Below, piece by piece: positions 18,352-29,199 of a DNA stretch of 64,000 bases. The notes beneath the pieces are model-generated. The model was not told where the DNA came from and ran no database searches. It worked only from the letters and a program-made list of their open reading frames with translations. Source of the DNA: Candidatus Rifleibacterium amylolyticum. GTDB taxonomy: Bacteria > Muiribacteriota > Ozemobacteria > Ozemobacterales > Ozemobacteraceae. The translations under genes and the position numbers were made by a program. The first letter of the stretch is position 1. Each line of letters starts with the position of its first letter. The DNA is taken from NCBI GenBank assembly GCA_009917695.1, contig JAACJG010000003.1, forward strand, positions 1-64,000, given 5' to 3'.

Positions 18352-18380
18352 TTGAAAAATTCTCCATTTTAATGTATTAT
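18352..18380 (+). promoter_or_regulatory. Promoter of the dciA-remB-gyrB-gyrA operon
   Basis: TTGAAA and TATTAT are separated by exactly 17 bp. The predicted transcript has a leader of about 80-95 nt containing a small hairpin (CCCCC-TTCT-GGGGG near 18386-18400). The hairpin has no T-tract after it, so attenuation is not indicated. Confidence 0.7.
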
Positions 18381-18482
18381 GACAGACCCCCCTTCTGGGG
18401 GAGACCTATAAAGTCTGACCACTGGGTTTATGATTTTCTGGCAGCCACCTTTAGTAAGTAACTGTCAATGAAAGCGAGAGCA

Positions 18483-19447
18483 ATGGATAACAGGAAACAG
18501 TCTGGGCGCGGCAGAATCAATGCCATTAAGCCGGCCGGTTTTACACTGGTTAAAGCGCTGCATGGTTTTCGCGAGAAGAATCGCAAGGCCAGTGATGACA
18601 AAAGCCGTTATCTTCTGGGCGCCCGCGAAATGATGGTGCTTGGCCGCCTGATCAATTCCTGGAAGGACGTGGTCGGTCTGCAACTGGCCCACAAAACCTG
18701 TCCTACTCGCCTGATCAGGGGTTGTCTGTATCTCAATGTTTCTGACAGTCAATGGATGCAGACTCTGCTTTTTCTAAAAGGCACTATTATCGAGAAGCTC
18801 AACCAGCTTTTTCCCGACATGAAAATTCATGAAATTATCGGGCGACCTGGCGAAATCTCTGCAGCAGTCGAAGAAATGCTGGCCGATGCTGACTGGCCTG
18901 ACTGGCATCAGGAAAAAGCCCAGTCTTTTCCGACCGACGATGCTGAAATGGCTGGTTTACTGGAACGCTGCCAGCGCAAGCTTGATGCCCGTTTACGCGG
19001 TCTGCGCCAGCGCGGTTTTGAGCTGTGCCGAAGCTGCGAAGCAACGGTAACCGACTCGCCCGATGGAGTCTGTGCCGTTTGTGTGTTCGCTGCCCGTGAA
19101 AAGAACCGGGCCGAGGTCAGAGCCCTGGTCAAAGAAATGCCCTGGCTGATGCTTGATGAAGTGCAGGAGTTTGATGAGCAGCTGTCTTCGATCGAGTTTT
19201 CGGCATTGAAGCTCGAACTGCTCGAAGACACCCTGGCTTTTGTAAAGGAGCTGGCAACCGAGCTGGCAGGCGAGTTCAGTGAAGCAATCGATCATCAGAT
19301 GCGAAAAGAAATGGTTCGGGCAGTGATGTTGTATACCGGCTGCATGCCTGACGAAGTCGATCTTGACCAGCTGCACCCCGAACAGATGCCTGATCCAGAA
19401 TGGCCTGTTTATCTTAATTTGAAAGATCTGGCGACAGGAGAACAACC

Positions 19448-19454
<7 letters not shown>
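18483..19454 (+). CDS. DciA-like (DUF721) protein with zinc-ribbon extension
   Basis: A protein of about 323 residues. The central region (about 45-115: LINSWKDVVGLQLAHKT, then LYLNVSDSQWMQTLLFLK) matches the DUF721/DciA domain, a replicative-helicase operator in bacteria lacking DnaC/DnaI. DciA proteins are usually about 100-200 residues; this one has a C-terminal extension with a C-x2-C...C-x2-C site (CRSCEATVTDSPDGVCAVC), then an acidic helical tail. ATGs at 18468 and 18483 are both possible, and neither has a strong ribosome site. Its position between dnaA and gyrB supports a replication role. The stop overlaps the next gene by 7 bp. Confidence 0.75.
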
Positions 19455-21762
<2,308 letters not shown>

Positions 21763-21777
21763 GAAGGGGCCAGAAGA

Positions 21778-24447
21778 ATGGATACAACCAATGACAACCT
21801 GCCGGTAGAAGAGAATGGCGGAGCCAACGTTCCACCTCCCCCGCCGCCGCCTTTCGGCACCAAGTTTGTAAACATCGAAGACGACATGAAGTCGTCTTAC
21901 ATAGATTATGCGATGAGCGTCATCGTCGGTCGCGCTCTGCCCGACGTGCGCGATGGCCTCAAACCTGTGCATCGCCGCGTTCTTTACGCGATGTTCGATC
22001 AGGGCATCACCAGCAAGAAGGCTTACGTCAAATCAGCAAGAACCGTCGGTGAAGTGCTGGGTAAGTATCATCCGCACGGCGACGCCGCTGTATATGACAC
22101 TCTCGTGCGTATGGCTCAGGATTTCAGTCTGCGTTACCCGCTCATTCAGGGTCACGGCAACTTTGGCTCGATCGATGGTGATGAAGCAGCGGCAATGCGT
22201 TACACCGAAACCCGCCTGCATGCCCTTGCCGAAGAGCTGCTGAAAGACCTCGAGATGGAAACGGTTGAATGGATGCCGAACTTCGATGGCTCACTCAACG
22301 AGCCAATCGTTCTGCCCAGCAAGTTTCCCAATCTGCTGGTCAACGGCTCATCTGGTATCGCCGTCGGTATGGCGACCAATATGCCTTCGCACAATCTGGT
22401 CGAAGTTGTAAATGGTCTGATTCAGCTGATCGACAACCCCGAACTGACAATCGATGACCTTATGACTTACATCCCCGGCCCCGACTTTCCGACCGGTGGC
22501 ATCATCATGGGCACCGACGGTATCGAATCGGCTTATAAAACCGGTCGCGGTTCGGTCGTTGTGCGTTCTGTCGTCGAAATCGAAGATTATGGCAAGGGTC
22601 GCGACCGTATCGTAGTTAAAGAGCTGCCTTACCAGGTGAACAAGGCTCGCCTGGTCAAGTCGATTGCCGATCTGATCAAAGATAAAAAAATCGATGGTAT
22701 TACCGATCTGCGCGACGAATCGAGCCGAGAAGGCATGCGCGTCTGCATAGAATTGCGCAAGGGCGTCAATACTGATGTCATTCTCAATCAGCTCTACAAG
22801 CACACTCAAATGCAGTCTTCGTTTGGCGTGATCAACCTAGTGCTGGTCGATAACCGCCCGCTGGTTCTCAATCTCAAGCAGATGATGGAATATTACATCG
22901 ATCACTGCCGTGAGATCATCAGACGCCGAACTGTATTCCAGCTGCGCAAAGCCGAAGAGAAGGCACATATCCTCGAAGGTTTGACCATCGCTCTCGACAA
23001 TCTCGATGCCGTCATTCAGCTGATCAAAGAAGCCAAAGATCCGATCGAAGCCAAACAGGGCCTGATGGATACTTTCATGCTCTCAGAAAAGCAGTCGCAG
23101 GCGATTCTCGAAATGCGGCTGCAGAGACTGACCGGCCTCGAACGCGATAAGATCATCGCTGAATACCATGAAACCCTGGCTCTGATCCAGAAGCTCAAAG
23201 GCATTCTCGAATCAGACACCAAGGTTCGCGAAATCATCAAGGAAGAACTGGTCGATATCCGTGACCGTTTCGGCGACGCCCGCCGCAGCCAGATCACCAA
23301 AACGACCGCCGAGCGCCTCGATCTCGAAGATCTCATGCAGGAAGAAGACATCATCATCACCATGACCCGCAATGGTTACGTCAAGCGCATGTCACCCGAT
23401 GTGTTCAGGCAGATCGGCCGCGGCAGCAAGGGCAGTAACGTTATGGGCGTCAAAGAAGACGATGTCGTCGAACACATGTTCCTGGCCACGACGCACTCTT
23501 TCCTGATGGTGTTCACATCTATCGGCAAGGTTCACTGGATCAAGGGTCACCAGATTCCCGAAGGTGGCCGCACCGCCAGTGGCCGCGCCATGGTCAACCT
23601 GCTGCAGCTTGAAGAAAACGAAAATCTGACCGCAATTCTGCCAGTTAAGACCTTTGACAGCACCCGCCGCCTGTTTATGGTAACCCGTCGCGGTGTCTGC
23701 AAAATGGTTATGCTCTCGGCATTCTCGCGCCCGACCGCCCGCGGCATCATAGCTCTCAAGCTTGATGAGGGCGATGAACTCGTCAGTGTCAAGACTATCT
23801 TTGGCGGCGAACAGGTTGTTATAGCCACGCGAAATGGTTATGCCATCAGGTTCGGCGAAAGCGAAGTCAGGGTAATGGGCCGCATTTCCCGCGGTGTCAA
23901 AGCCATTACCTTCAGAGACAAAAACGATGAAGTAATCGGCATGGAAGTCTTCAGTCGTCAGCGCGAAGAAGGCGAAGCAGAAGTTTCCGCTGAAGCTGTT
24001 CCAGCCGATGCGGCAGCGGTGGTTGAAGGCGATGACGGTATCGATGAAGCTGAAGTAGTCGAAGAAGTGATCGATGACACGGTCGATGAAAACGCTCCGG
24101 TTCCTGAAGACAACGGGCGCTACGAAGGCAAGCTGCTGACCGTTTCGGCGCTCGGCTTCGGCAAGCAGACCGATATCAACAGCTACCGCGTCACTCATCG
24201 TGGTGGCAAGGGCGTCATCAACCTCAAGATCATGGAAAAGACCGGCGAAGTACTCGCGATCAAGCGCATGTTCGAGAGTGATGAGCTGATGGTCGTCACT
24301 ACCAATGGCAAAGTGGTCAGACTCAACGTCGATTCAATCAGAAACACTGGTCGCGCTGCGTCTGGAGTCAAGCTGATCACGCTCGACGGCGATGACCGGC
24401 TGATATCGGTGGTAAGAATTCCGGCCAGCGAAGAAAAGGCCAACTAG
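21778..24447 (+). CDS. gyrA: DNA gyrase subunit A
   Basis: An 889-residue gyrase breakage-reunion subunit. A proline run is present near the N-terminus. The catalytic Tyr is Tyr142 ([10 protein letters not shown]). The quinolone-determining segment reads [10 protein letters not shown], with Ala103 where E. coli has Ser83. The C-terminal beta-pinwheel starts near 530. Its first-blade GyrA box is degenerate (IGRGSKG instead of QRRGGKG), while a later blade carries HRGGKG. An acidic insert of about 55 residues, rich in Glu, Asp, Ala and Val (about 730-785), separates two blades. AAGGGG lies about 9 bp before the ATG. GyrA rather than ParC is supported by adjacency to gyrB. Confidence 0.97.
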   Translation: MDTTNDNLPVEENGGANVPPPPPPPFGTKFVNIEDDMKSSYIDYAMSVIVGRALPDVRDGLKPVHRRVLYAMFDQGITSKKAYVKSARTVGEVLGKYHPHGDAAVYDTLVRMAQDFSLRYPLIQGHGNFGSIDGDEAAAMRYTETRLHALAEELLKDLEMETVEWMPNFDGSLNEPIVLPSKFPNLLVNGSSGIAVGMATNMPSHNLVEVVNGLIQLIDNPELTIDDLMTYIPGPDFPTGGIIMGTDGIESAYKTGRGSVVVRSVVEIEDYGKGRDRIVVKELPYQVNKARLVKSIADLIKDKKIDGITDLRDESSREGMRVCIELRKGVNTDVILNQLYKHTQMQSSFGVINLVLVDNRPLVLNLKQMMEYYIDHCREIIRRRTVFQLRKAEEKAHILEGLTIALDNLDAVIQLIKEAKDPIEAKQGLMDTFMLSEKQSQAILEMRLQRLTGLERDKIIAEYHETLALIQKLKGILESDTKVREIIKEELVDIRDRFGDARRSQITKTTAERLDLEDLMQEEDIIITMTRNGYVKRMSPDVFRQIGRGSKGSNVMGVKEDDVVEHMFLATTHSFLMVFTSIGKVHWIKGHQIPEGGRTASGRAMVNLLQLEENENLTAILPVKTFDSTRRLFMVTRRGVCKMVMLSAFSRPTARGIIALKLDEGDELVSVKTIFGGEQVVIATRNGYAIRFGESEVRVMGRISRGVKAITFRDKNDEVIGMEVFSRQREEGEAEVSAEAVPADAAAVVEGDDGIDEAEVVEEVIDDTVDENAPVPEDNGRYEGKLLTVSALGFGKQTDINSYRVTHRGGKGVINLKIMEKTGEVLAIKRMFESDELMVVTTNGKVVRLNVDSIRNTGRAASGVKLITLDGDDRLISVVRIPASEEKAN

Positions 24448-24472
24448 GCATTGTAAATGATGACAATTACAT

Positions 24473-24553
24473 GTCATTGCGAGAAGCGTAGCGACGAAGC
24501 AGTCTTTTGTCTATAAGATTGCTTCGTCGAGCTGTCGCTCTCCTCGCAATGAC
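24473..24553. repeat. ATTGCGAG-family inverted repeat, copy 2
   Basis: GTCATTGCGAG and CTCGCAATGAC arms enclose AAGCGTAGCGACGAAGCAGT and the partly complementary GATTGCTTCGTCGAG. It sits between gyrA and the ftsB-like gene. Confidence 0.8.
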
Positions 24554-24588
24554 GGATGCAAAACCATGTTTATGGGAGCCCGTGCGCG

Positions 24589-24963
24589 ATGAGTGAAGAA
24601 AAGGTCGCGGTTAAACGCAAAAGAGTTAGATTCTCAACCGAGATAATGTTCATTCTCTCGGTGGTGTTTTGTGTGGCCCTGTCAGTGATTTACCTGGTTC
24701 GTTACAACAATATCCGCACGCTGCTGCAGCGCGAGGTCGAGCTGCGTGACCGCATCGAGTCGCTCGAGCGCGAAAATCGCCATCTCAAGCAGAATCTCGA
24801 CACCCTTTCGACGCCGGAAGGAATCGAAAGACTGGCGCGCGAACGTCTCGGTCTGGTCAAGCCCGAAGAACTGGTAATTTATACGGTCAACGATAGAAAC
24901 GAGTCGGTGAACCCGCCACCGCCTGAAAATGCCCAGCCGGTGCCCGAGCCGGGCTCTGAATAA
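24589..24963 (+). CDS. FtsB/DivIC-family septum protein
   Basis: A 124-residue bitopic membrane protein. A short basic cytoplasmic start is followed by one transmembrane segment (about 21-43: IMFILSVVFCVALSVIYLV), then a coiled coil with leucine-zipper spacing (LLQREVELRDRIESLERENRHLKQ), then the family motif GIERLARERLGLVKPEE and a Pro-rich tail. FtsB/DivIC bridges FtsQ and FtsL in the divisome. GGGAG lies about 10 bp before the ATG. Its separation from gyrA by a palindromic repeat suggests its own promoter, not identified. Confidence 0.85.
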   Translation: MSEEKVAVKRKRVRFSTEIMFILSVVFCVALSVIYLVRYNNIRTLLQREVELRDRIESLERENRHLKQNLDTLSTPEGIERLARERLGLVKPEELVIYTVNDRNESVNPPPPENAQPVPEPGSE

Positions 24964-25030
24964 CAGTCTCAGATTGTGCGCGGAATTATTTTGCAGGCAT
25001 CCGGCATACTAGCGCCAGGCTTGACTTACT

Positions 25031-25055
25031 TCTCTTGAAGTTTCAACTCAAGAGA
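25031..25055. repeat. Perfect 8-bp inverted repeat
   Basis: TCTCTTGA and TCAAGAGA flank a 9-nt loop. No T-tract follows on either strand, so it is a weak terminator at best; an operator or RNA hairpin is possible. It lies in the 271-bp gap between the ftsB-like gene and the STAS gene. Nothing else is seen there beyond a poor promoter-like TTGACT near 25132. Confidence 0.4.
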
Positions 25056-25234
25056 GGTGGCTTGTTTCCGCTTTGAACGATTACAGAAATACGTTTATGT
25101 GAAAAATCTATTTTCGCATTCAGCAATTACCTTGACTCAGCATTAGCGCAATATCTTTATAAACACTTACCTGCTTTACAGCCTGTGCAGGCTGGAGTAT
25201 GCTGAAATGCACACTTTGATGAGGAGAAATGCAA

Positions 25235-25570
25235 ATGAAGTTCAGGCAGGAAATTCGTAACGGTATATCGATCACATATCTGACGGGAGAACTGGACTTA
25301 CAGATGATGAAAGCTTTCAATCTCTTGTTCGAAGAATTTAGTGAACAGAATGTTACGCGGATCGTTCTGGATTTTGCTGAAGTTTCCTTTATTGACAGCC
25401 AGTCTCTGACTACAATTATTACAAAAGCTATTGCTGTTCGAAAAAAAGGAGGAGATATTAAAATTTCGCGAATTTCTCCGCCAATTTTGCGAGTATTCGA
25501 GTTAGTAAGAATGAAAGACATCATCGATTTCTACTCAGATACAGAAAGTGCTGTAAAAGCATTTGCATGA
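25235..25570 (+). CDS. STAS-domain anti-sigma-factor antagonist-like protein
   Basis: A 111-residue single-domain STAS protein (SpoIIAA/RsbV type): ISITYLTGELDL strand, IVLDFAEVSFIDSQSLTTI and a C-terminal helix. In RsbV/SpoIIAA the phosphorylated Ser is in DSSGL; here the stretch is DSQSL, so the usual Ser is Gln and the Gly is Ser, which may alter the phosphorylation site. The start at 25235 has GAGGAG 8 bp upstream; an ATG 6 bp earlier is too close to it. It is followed 16 bp later by a SpoIIE/RsbU-type phosphatase, its likely partner. The pair looks more AT-rich than neighbouring genes. Confidence 0.88.
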   Translation: MKFRQEIRNGISITYLTGELDLQMMKAFNLLFEEFSEQNVTRIVLDFAEVSFIDSQSLTTIITKAIAVRKKGGDIKISRISPPILRVFELVRMKDIIDFYSDTESAVKAFA

Positions 25571-25586
25571 GTCGCTTTTATAACTG

Positions 25587-28166
25587 ATGGTATTTTCACT
25601 TAAAAGAGTGCTGGTTGCGCTTCTGCTGTCAGTGTTGACAGCTCTGGTTTTTTTTCTTGGTCTGACAGTATCATCAAATCTGGCGTTCACCAGGTTTATT
25701 CAGATCGATCAGAAAGAGAGTATTGTGCTTGGTCGTCAGTATGAAAGACTTATGGATGTGTGGTCTGAACTGGGAGAATTGAGATCTGAAGCATTTCTTG
25801 CAGCACGCCCTATAGAAGCAGATATCTTCAGAAAATCTCTCGAAAGCATTAGCGGGCTTGAGGCCATACTGACACAGGCTTCAAAAGGAACTTCACACGA
25901 AACTGAATGGCTGAAAACCAGAGAATATTTGAGTATGTATGTATCAGAGATAAAGCGCTTCGATGGCCTGCTTGCTCTTTGGGCCGGGGAAATGGCGGCC
26001 AGAAAGAAGGATCAGGAAGAGTTTGTCAAAGCATCAATACCGCGCCTGGATAATTTGACACAGATTATTGAAAACACTCAGACTCTTATCAAGGGTCGCA
26101 GCCAGAAAACTGGCTCAGATTCTCAGGTCCTGCTGGATACTATTTCTGAATTGAATGCAAATTTTCTTGCACTGAAGGATTACTACTCTCCCGTTCAGAT
26201 TTCCAAGCTAAATCAACCAGAGATATCGCGGTTGGAAACTTTGATCGAAAAACGCCTGGATGACTTTACCAGAACTATGGAAACAGGTTTTGCCGCCAGT
26301 GGTCTATTGGTTGAGCATTCTCTACAGGCCGAGGTTGTTGATGATATCAGCCAGTTTGGTCGAGAATTTTCATTGTTGCAGAGTGTGGCCAGAAATAGAA
26401 ATATCGCATTGCTTGAGATAGAAAACGAAATTCATGAGTTGAATCAGTCATTGAGACTACTTAGAAATGCCGGTATGAAAATCTGCCTTGACGAGTCAGA
26501 CCTGATCTGGCAGGAAATCGAGCAGGATTCAGGTAATCTTTTGAATCAGATACAGAGCAGATTTTATTCAAGAATCGTCTTTTTGACCATTGCCATTGCT
26601 ATGCTGATTCTCGGTCTTATAAAGATTCCGGACGCGATTGCCGGACCTTTAGATCATCTGCGTAAGAATTTTTCGCGGGTCACACCAGGTAGAGAAAATC
26701 CGGGTGATGTATCAAGCTGGATTAGAGAAATCACCGAGCTGAATAACTCTTTTCAGCAGATGGTGTCTCATATTAACGAGGCTACTAACCTGCAGACCAG
26801 ATATTTCGAGACTTTGACCAGAATACCTTCAGCTTTCTCCTCTTTATATCAGACCGAAAACACAAAACAGGAGAAGCCCTATTTCAAACAACAACTGGCT
26901 CTGACTCAGCTATTTCCGCTGCTGACACATCAGATGAAAAGTCTTTCAGCAGGTCAGATCTTCTGGAAAAGCAATGAGAAATGGGTGCCCTGTGGTTCGC
27001 CTCAGTTTTCTGCCGAGTTTCTGGCCCGTGACGACGACTCCAGGATAGTTGCAGGAAGTCTTACCGACCTGTTCAATAACTCCACATTCATAGAATGGGC
27101 TGGAAAACATTCGATCAGCAAACCGATCGTCATCGGTGCCAGCCCCGGTGAAAATGACTCTGAAGTAAGATTGATTCAGTGTTTTGAAATTCCCTCGACG
27201 GTTCGGCATGATTGTAGTGCTCAGGTTTCTTTTTCCGGAATTTGCCTTTCATCTGCTAGTGAAGCAACTCTTAACGCTGATAACACGGGCTTTCTCTTGT
27301 TGTGCTTTGTCAATCCGGCTTCAACAACTTTTTCCAGGGCAGATCAGGTTTTTGTGTCAGTTATAGCTCAGCAGATGTCAGCAATGATGTTGTCAACTGA
27401 ACTTTTTATGGCCTTTCAAGCCAATCAGCAGATTGCAATTCAACTCGAACTTGCCAAGGAGATACAGCAGCAGGCGCTTCCCGGTACAATTCCAACCAGC
27501 GACACGATCGAACTTCAGGCGGCAATAAGGATGGCAAGTGAAGTCGGCGGCGACTTTTACGATTTCATTTCATTGCCAAACGGCTCTATGGGCATTTTGA
27601 TCGCAGACGTAAGTGGAAAAAACGTGCCGGCGGCTCTTTTGACAATGGCACTGAAATCGGCCATCTATTCTTTGCCGGTTGAGTCTATGTGCCCCAGCGA
27701 TCTGGTTAACAAGCTTAACATCGTACTGTTTAACATCTGTGGCGGTGAGCACTTCGTTACGCTTACTTATGGCGTCTTAGACCCTGCCAACTCTGAATTA
27801 ACACTTTGCAATGCCGGTCACGTGCCGACTTTACACTTCTCAACAACGTCAGATGGAACTTCTGTCTGGAAAGAACATGTATTTATTGACTTTCCACTGG
27901 GAATCTTCGAGCACACTTACACTGAGCACAAAATCAGCATTCAGCCGGGCGACAGAATAATATTTTATACAGACGGGATCACCGATTGCAAAAATGCCTC
28001 TGGTAAACGTCTCGAAGAATCCGGTTTCAAGGCGATTTTGAACGATTATCCTGGCGCATCGATTGACGAAATAATGGTCGAATTCGATAAATTCAGAAAA
28101 CAGGCGCCGCTTTCCGACGACATAACGCTGCTGTCTGTAGTTCTAAAGGCTAAAATAACAGCATAA
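25587..28166 (+). CDS. Membrane sensor PP2C/SpoIIE-type serine phosphatase
   Basis: An 859-residue protein. A transmembrane helix (about 7-33), a long helical extracytoplasmic sensor (about 35-325), a second transmembrane helix (about 328-348) and a HAMP-like linker lead to a poorly conserved GAF-like middle part (about 400-610). The C-terminal RsbU/SpoIIE phosphatase (about 620-855) has LAKEIQQQALP, VGGDFYDF (metal-binding Asp), DVSGKNVPAALLT, LCNAGHVP and FYTDGITD. RsbU-type enzymes dephosphorylate STAS antagonists, so the adjacent STAS protein is the likely substrate. No RsbW-type kinase or sigma factor is adjacent, so the output is unknown. No clear ribosome site precedes the ATG, so coupling to the STAS gene is possible. 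Confidence 0.9.
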   Translation: MVFSLKRVLVALLLSVLTALVFFLGLTVSSNLAFTRFIQIDQKESIVLGRQYERLMDVWSELGELRSEAFLAARPIEADIFRKSLESISGLEAILTQASKGTSHETEWLKTREYLSMYVSEIKRFDGLLALWAGEMAARKKDQEEFVKASIPRLDNLTQIIENTQTLIKGRSQKTGSDSQVLLDTISELNANFLALKDYYSPVQISKLNQPEISRLETLIEKRLDDFTRTMETGFAASGLLVEHSLQAEVVDDISQFGREFSLLQSVARNRNIALLEIENEIHELNQSLRLLRNAGMKICLDESDLIWQEIEQDSGNLLNQIQSRFYSRIVFLTIAIAMLILGLIKIPDAIAGPLDHLRKNFSRVTPGRENPGDVSSWIREITELNNSFQQMVSHINEATNLQTRYFETLTRIPSAFSSLYQTENTKQEKPYFKQQLALTQLFPLLTHQMKSLSAGQIFWKSNEKWVPCGSPQFSAEFLARDDDSRIVAGSLTDLFNNSTFIEWAGKHSISKPIVIGASPGENDSEVRLIQCFEIPSTVRHDCSAQVSFSGICLSSASEATLNADNTGFLLLCFVNPASTTFSRADQVFVSVIAQQMSAMMLSTELFMAFQANQQIAIQLELAKEIQQQALPGTIPTSDTIELQAAIRMASEVGGDFYDFISLPNGSMGILIADVSGKNVPAALLTMALKSAIYSLPVESMCPSDLVNKLNIVLFNICGGEHFVTLTYGVLDPANSELTLCNAGHVPTLHFSTTSDGTSVWKEHVFIDFPLGIFEHTYTEHKISIQPGDRIIFYTDGITDCKNASGKRLEESGFKAILNDYPGASIDEIMVEFDKFRKQAPLSDDITLLSVVLKAKITA

Positions 28167-28244
28167 TCTCGCCGACAGGTCATGCAGTTAGAGCCACTGT
28201 GCTGCCGCTGTCATTTAACCCACCCATTTTGCGGCAAAAAAACG

Positions 28245-28273
28245 TTGATTTTACTTTGTACCTGTGTTACAAT
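28245..28273 (+). promoter_or_regulatory. Promoter of the tRNA/SRP RNA cluster
   Basis: TTGATT and TACAAT are spaced by 17 bp, ending 12 bp before the first tRNA. No terminator is seen until after the SRP RNA, so the five RNAs may be one transcript. Confidence 0.7.
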
Positions 28274-28285
28274 CAAAAGCGCACT

Positions 28286-28378
28286 GGAGGAATGGCCGAG
28301 TGGTCGAAGGCGGCGGTCTTGAAAACCGTTGACCGAAAGGTCCGTGGGTTCGAATCCTACTTCCTCCGAAGGCACATC
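28286..28378 (+). tRNA. tRNA-Ser (anticodon TGA)
   Basis: The acceptor arms GGAGGAA/TTCCTCC pair. The anticodon loop CTTGAAA reads TGA. A long variable arm is present, and the T arm is GTGGGTTCGAATCCTAC. Discriminator G; CCA is not encoded. Confidence 0.97.
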
Positions 28379-28379
28379 T

Positions 28380-28468
28380 GGAGAGATGGGTGAGTGGCTT
28401 AAACCAACAGTTTGCTAAACTGTCGTACTGGGTAACTGGTACCGGGGGTTCGAATCCCCCTCTCTCCG
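28380..28468 (+). tRNA. tRNA-Ser (anticodon GCT)
   Basis: Acceptor GGAGAGA/TCTCTCC, anticodon stem CAGT/ACTG with loop TTGCTAA, long variable arm, and T arm GGGGGTTCGAATCCCCC. Discriminator G; no encoded CCA. It starts 2 nt after the previous tRNA. Confidence 0.97.
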
Positions 28469-28479
28469 AGGTGAAATTT

Positions 28480-28554
28480 GCACCCGTAGCTCAGTTTGGA
28501 TAGAGCACCAGATTGCGGATCTGGTGGCCAGAGGTTCGAGTCCTCTCGGGTGCG
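28480..28554 (+). tRNA. tRNA-Arg (anticodon GCG)
   Basis: Acceptor GCACCCG/CGGGTGC, anticodon stem CCAGA/TCTGG with loop TTGCGGA, short variable region, and T arm GAGGTTCGAGTCCTC. The anticodon is GCG (codons CGC/CGU). Most bacteria use ACG, edited to ICG by TadA, for this box. No CCA is encoded. Confidence 0.93.
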
Positions 28555-28629
28555 TTTATTTTTGGAGACGGAAACGTTTTCTCACACCAAAACCGGTTTG
28601 ATAAAATGTTTTTGTCGTCCGAAAATTTT

Positions 28630-28717
28630 GGAAAGGTGGCCGAGTTGGCTTAAGGCGCACGCTTGGAAAGCGTGTGTAGGCTAACACCTACCGCGGGTTC
28701 GAATCCCGCCCTTTCCG
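28630..28717 (+). tRNA. tRNA-Ser (anticodon GGA)
   Basis: Acceptor GGAAAGG/CCTTTCC, anticodon loop TTGGAAA, long variable arm, and T arm CGGGTTCGAATCCCG. Discriminator G; no encoded CCA. It is immediately followed by the SRP RNA, as in Bacillus. Confidence 0.97.
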
Positions 28718-28719
28718 AT

Positions 28720-28988
<269 letters not shown>

Positions 28989-28995
28989 CTTAAAA

Positions 28996-29019
28996 ACCCG
29001 CTATACGGGTCTTTTTTTT
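28996..29019 (+). terminator. Terminator after SRP RNA
   Basis: The ACCCG / CGGGT stem with loop CTATA is followed by C and eight Ts. Confidence 0.88.
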
Positions 29020-29063
29020 GCCCGAAATTCGCGCAAAATAGATTTTGCGACTCGACCAAACGG

Positions 29064-29088
29064 TCATCCTGCGCGAAGTCGCAGGATC
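29064..29088. repeat. Short dyad repeat, second copy
   Basis: ATCCTGCG / CGCAGGAT arms enclose CGAAGT; related to the dyad at 122-158. It lies between the SRP RNA terminator and dnaX. Confidence 0.5.
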
Positions 29089-29199
29089 TCATAGTATTAA
29101 ACCGAATCTGTTCATCACCTGAGCGTGCTATTGAATTCATTGGGCAATGCTGTTAAGCTTATGTCTGTCGGAAAGCCCCGTTTTACTGGAGAAAATCGC

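Noticed and set aside
18152-18461. Two small overlapping open frames on opposite strands before dciA
   Set aside because: No ribosome site or recognisable protein, and the plus-strand frame runs across the predicted dciA-operon promoter.
25031-25055. Rho-independent terminator after the ftsB-like gene
   Set aside because: The 8-bp stem has no T-tract on either strand.
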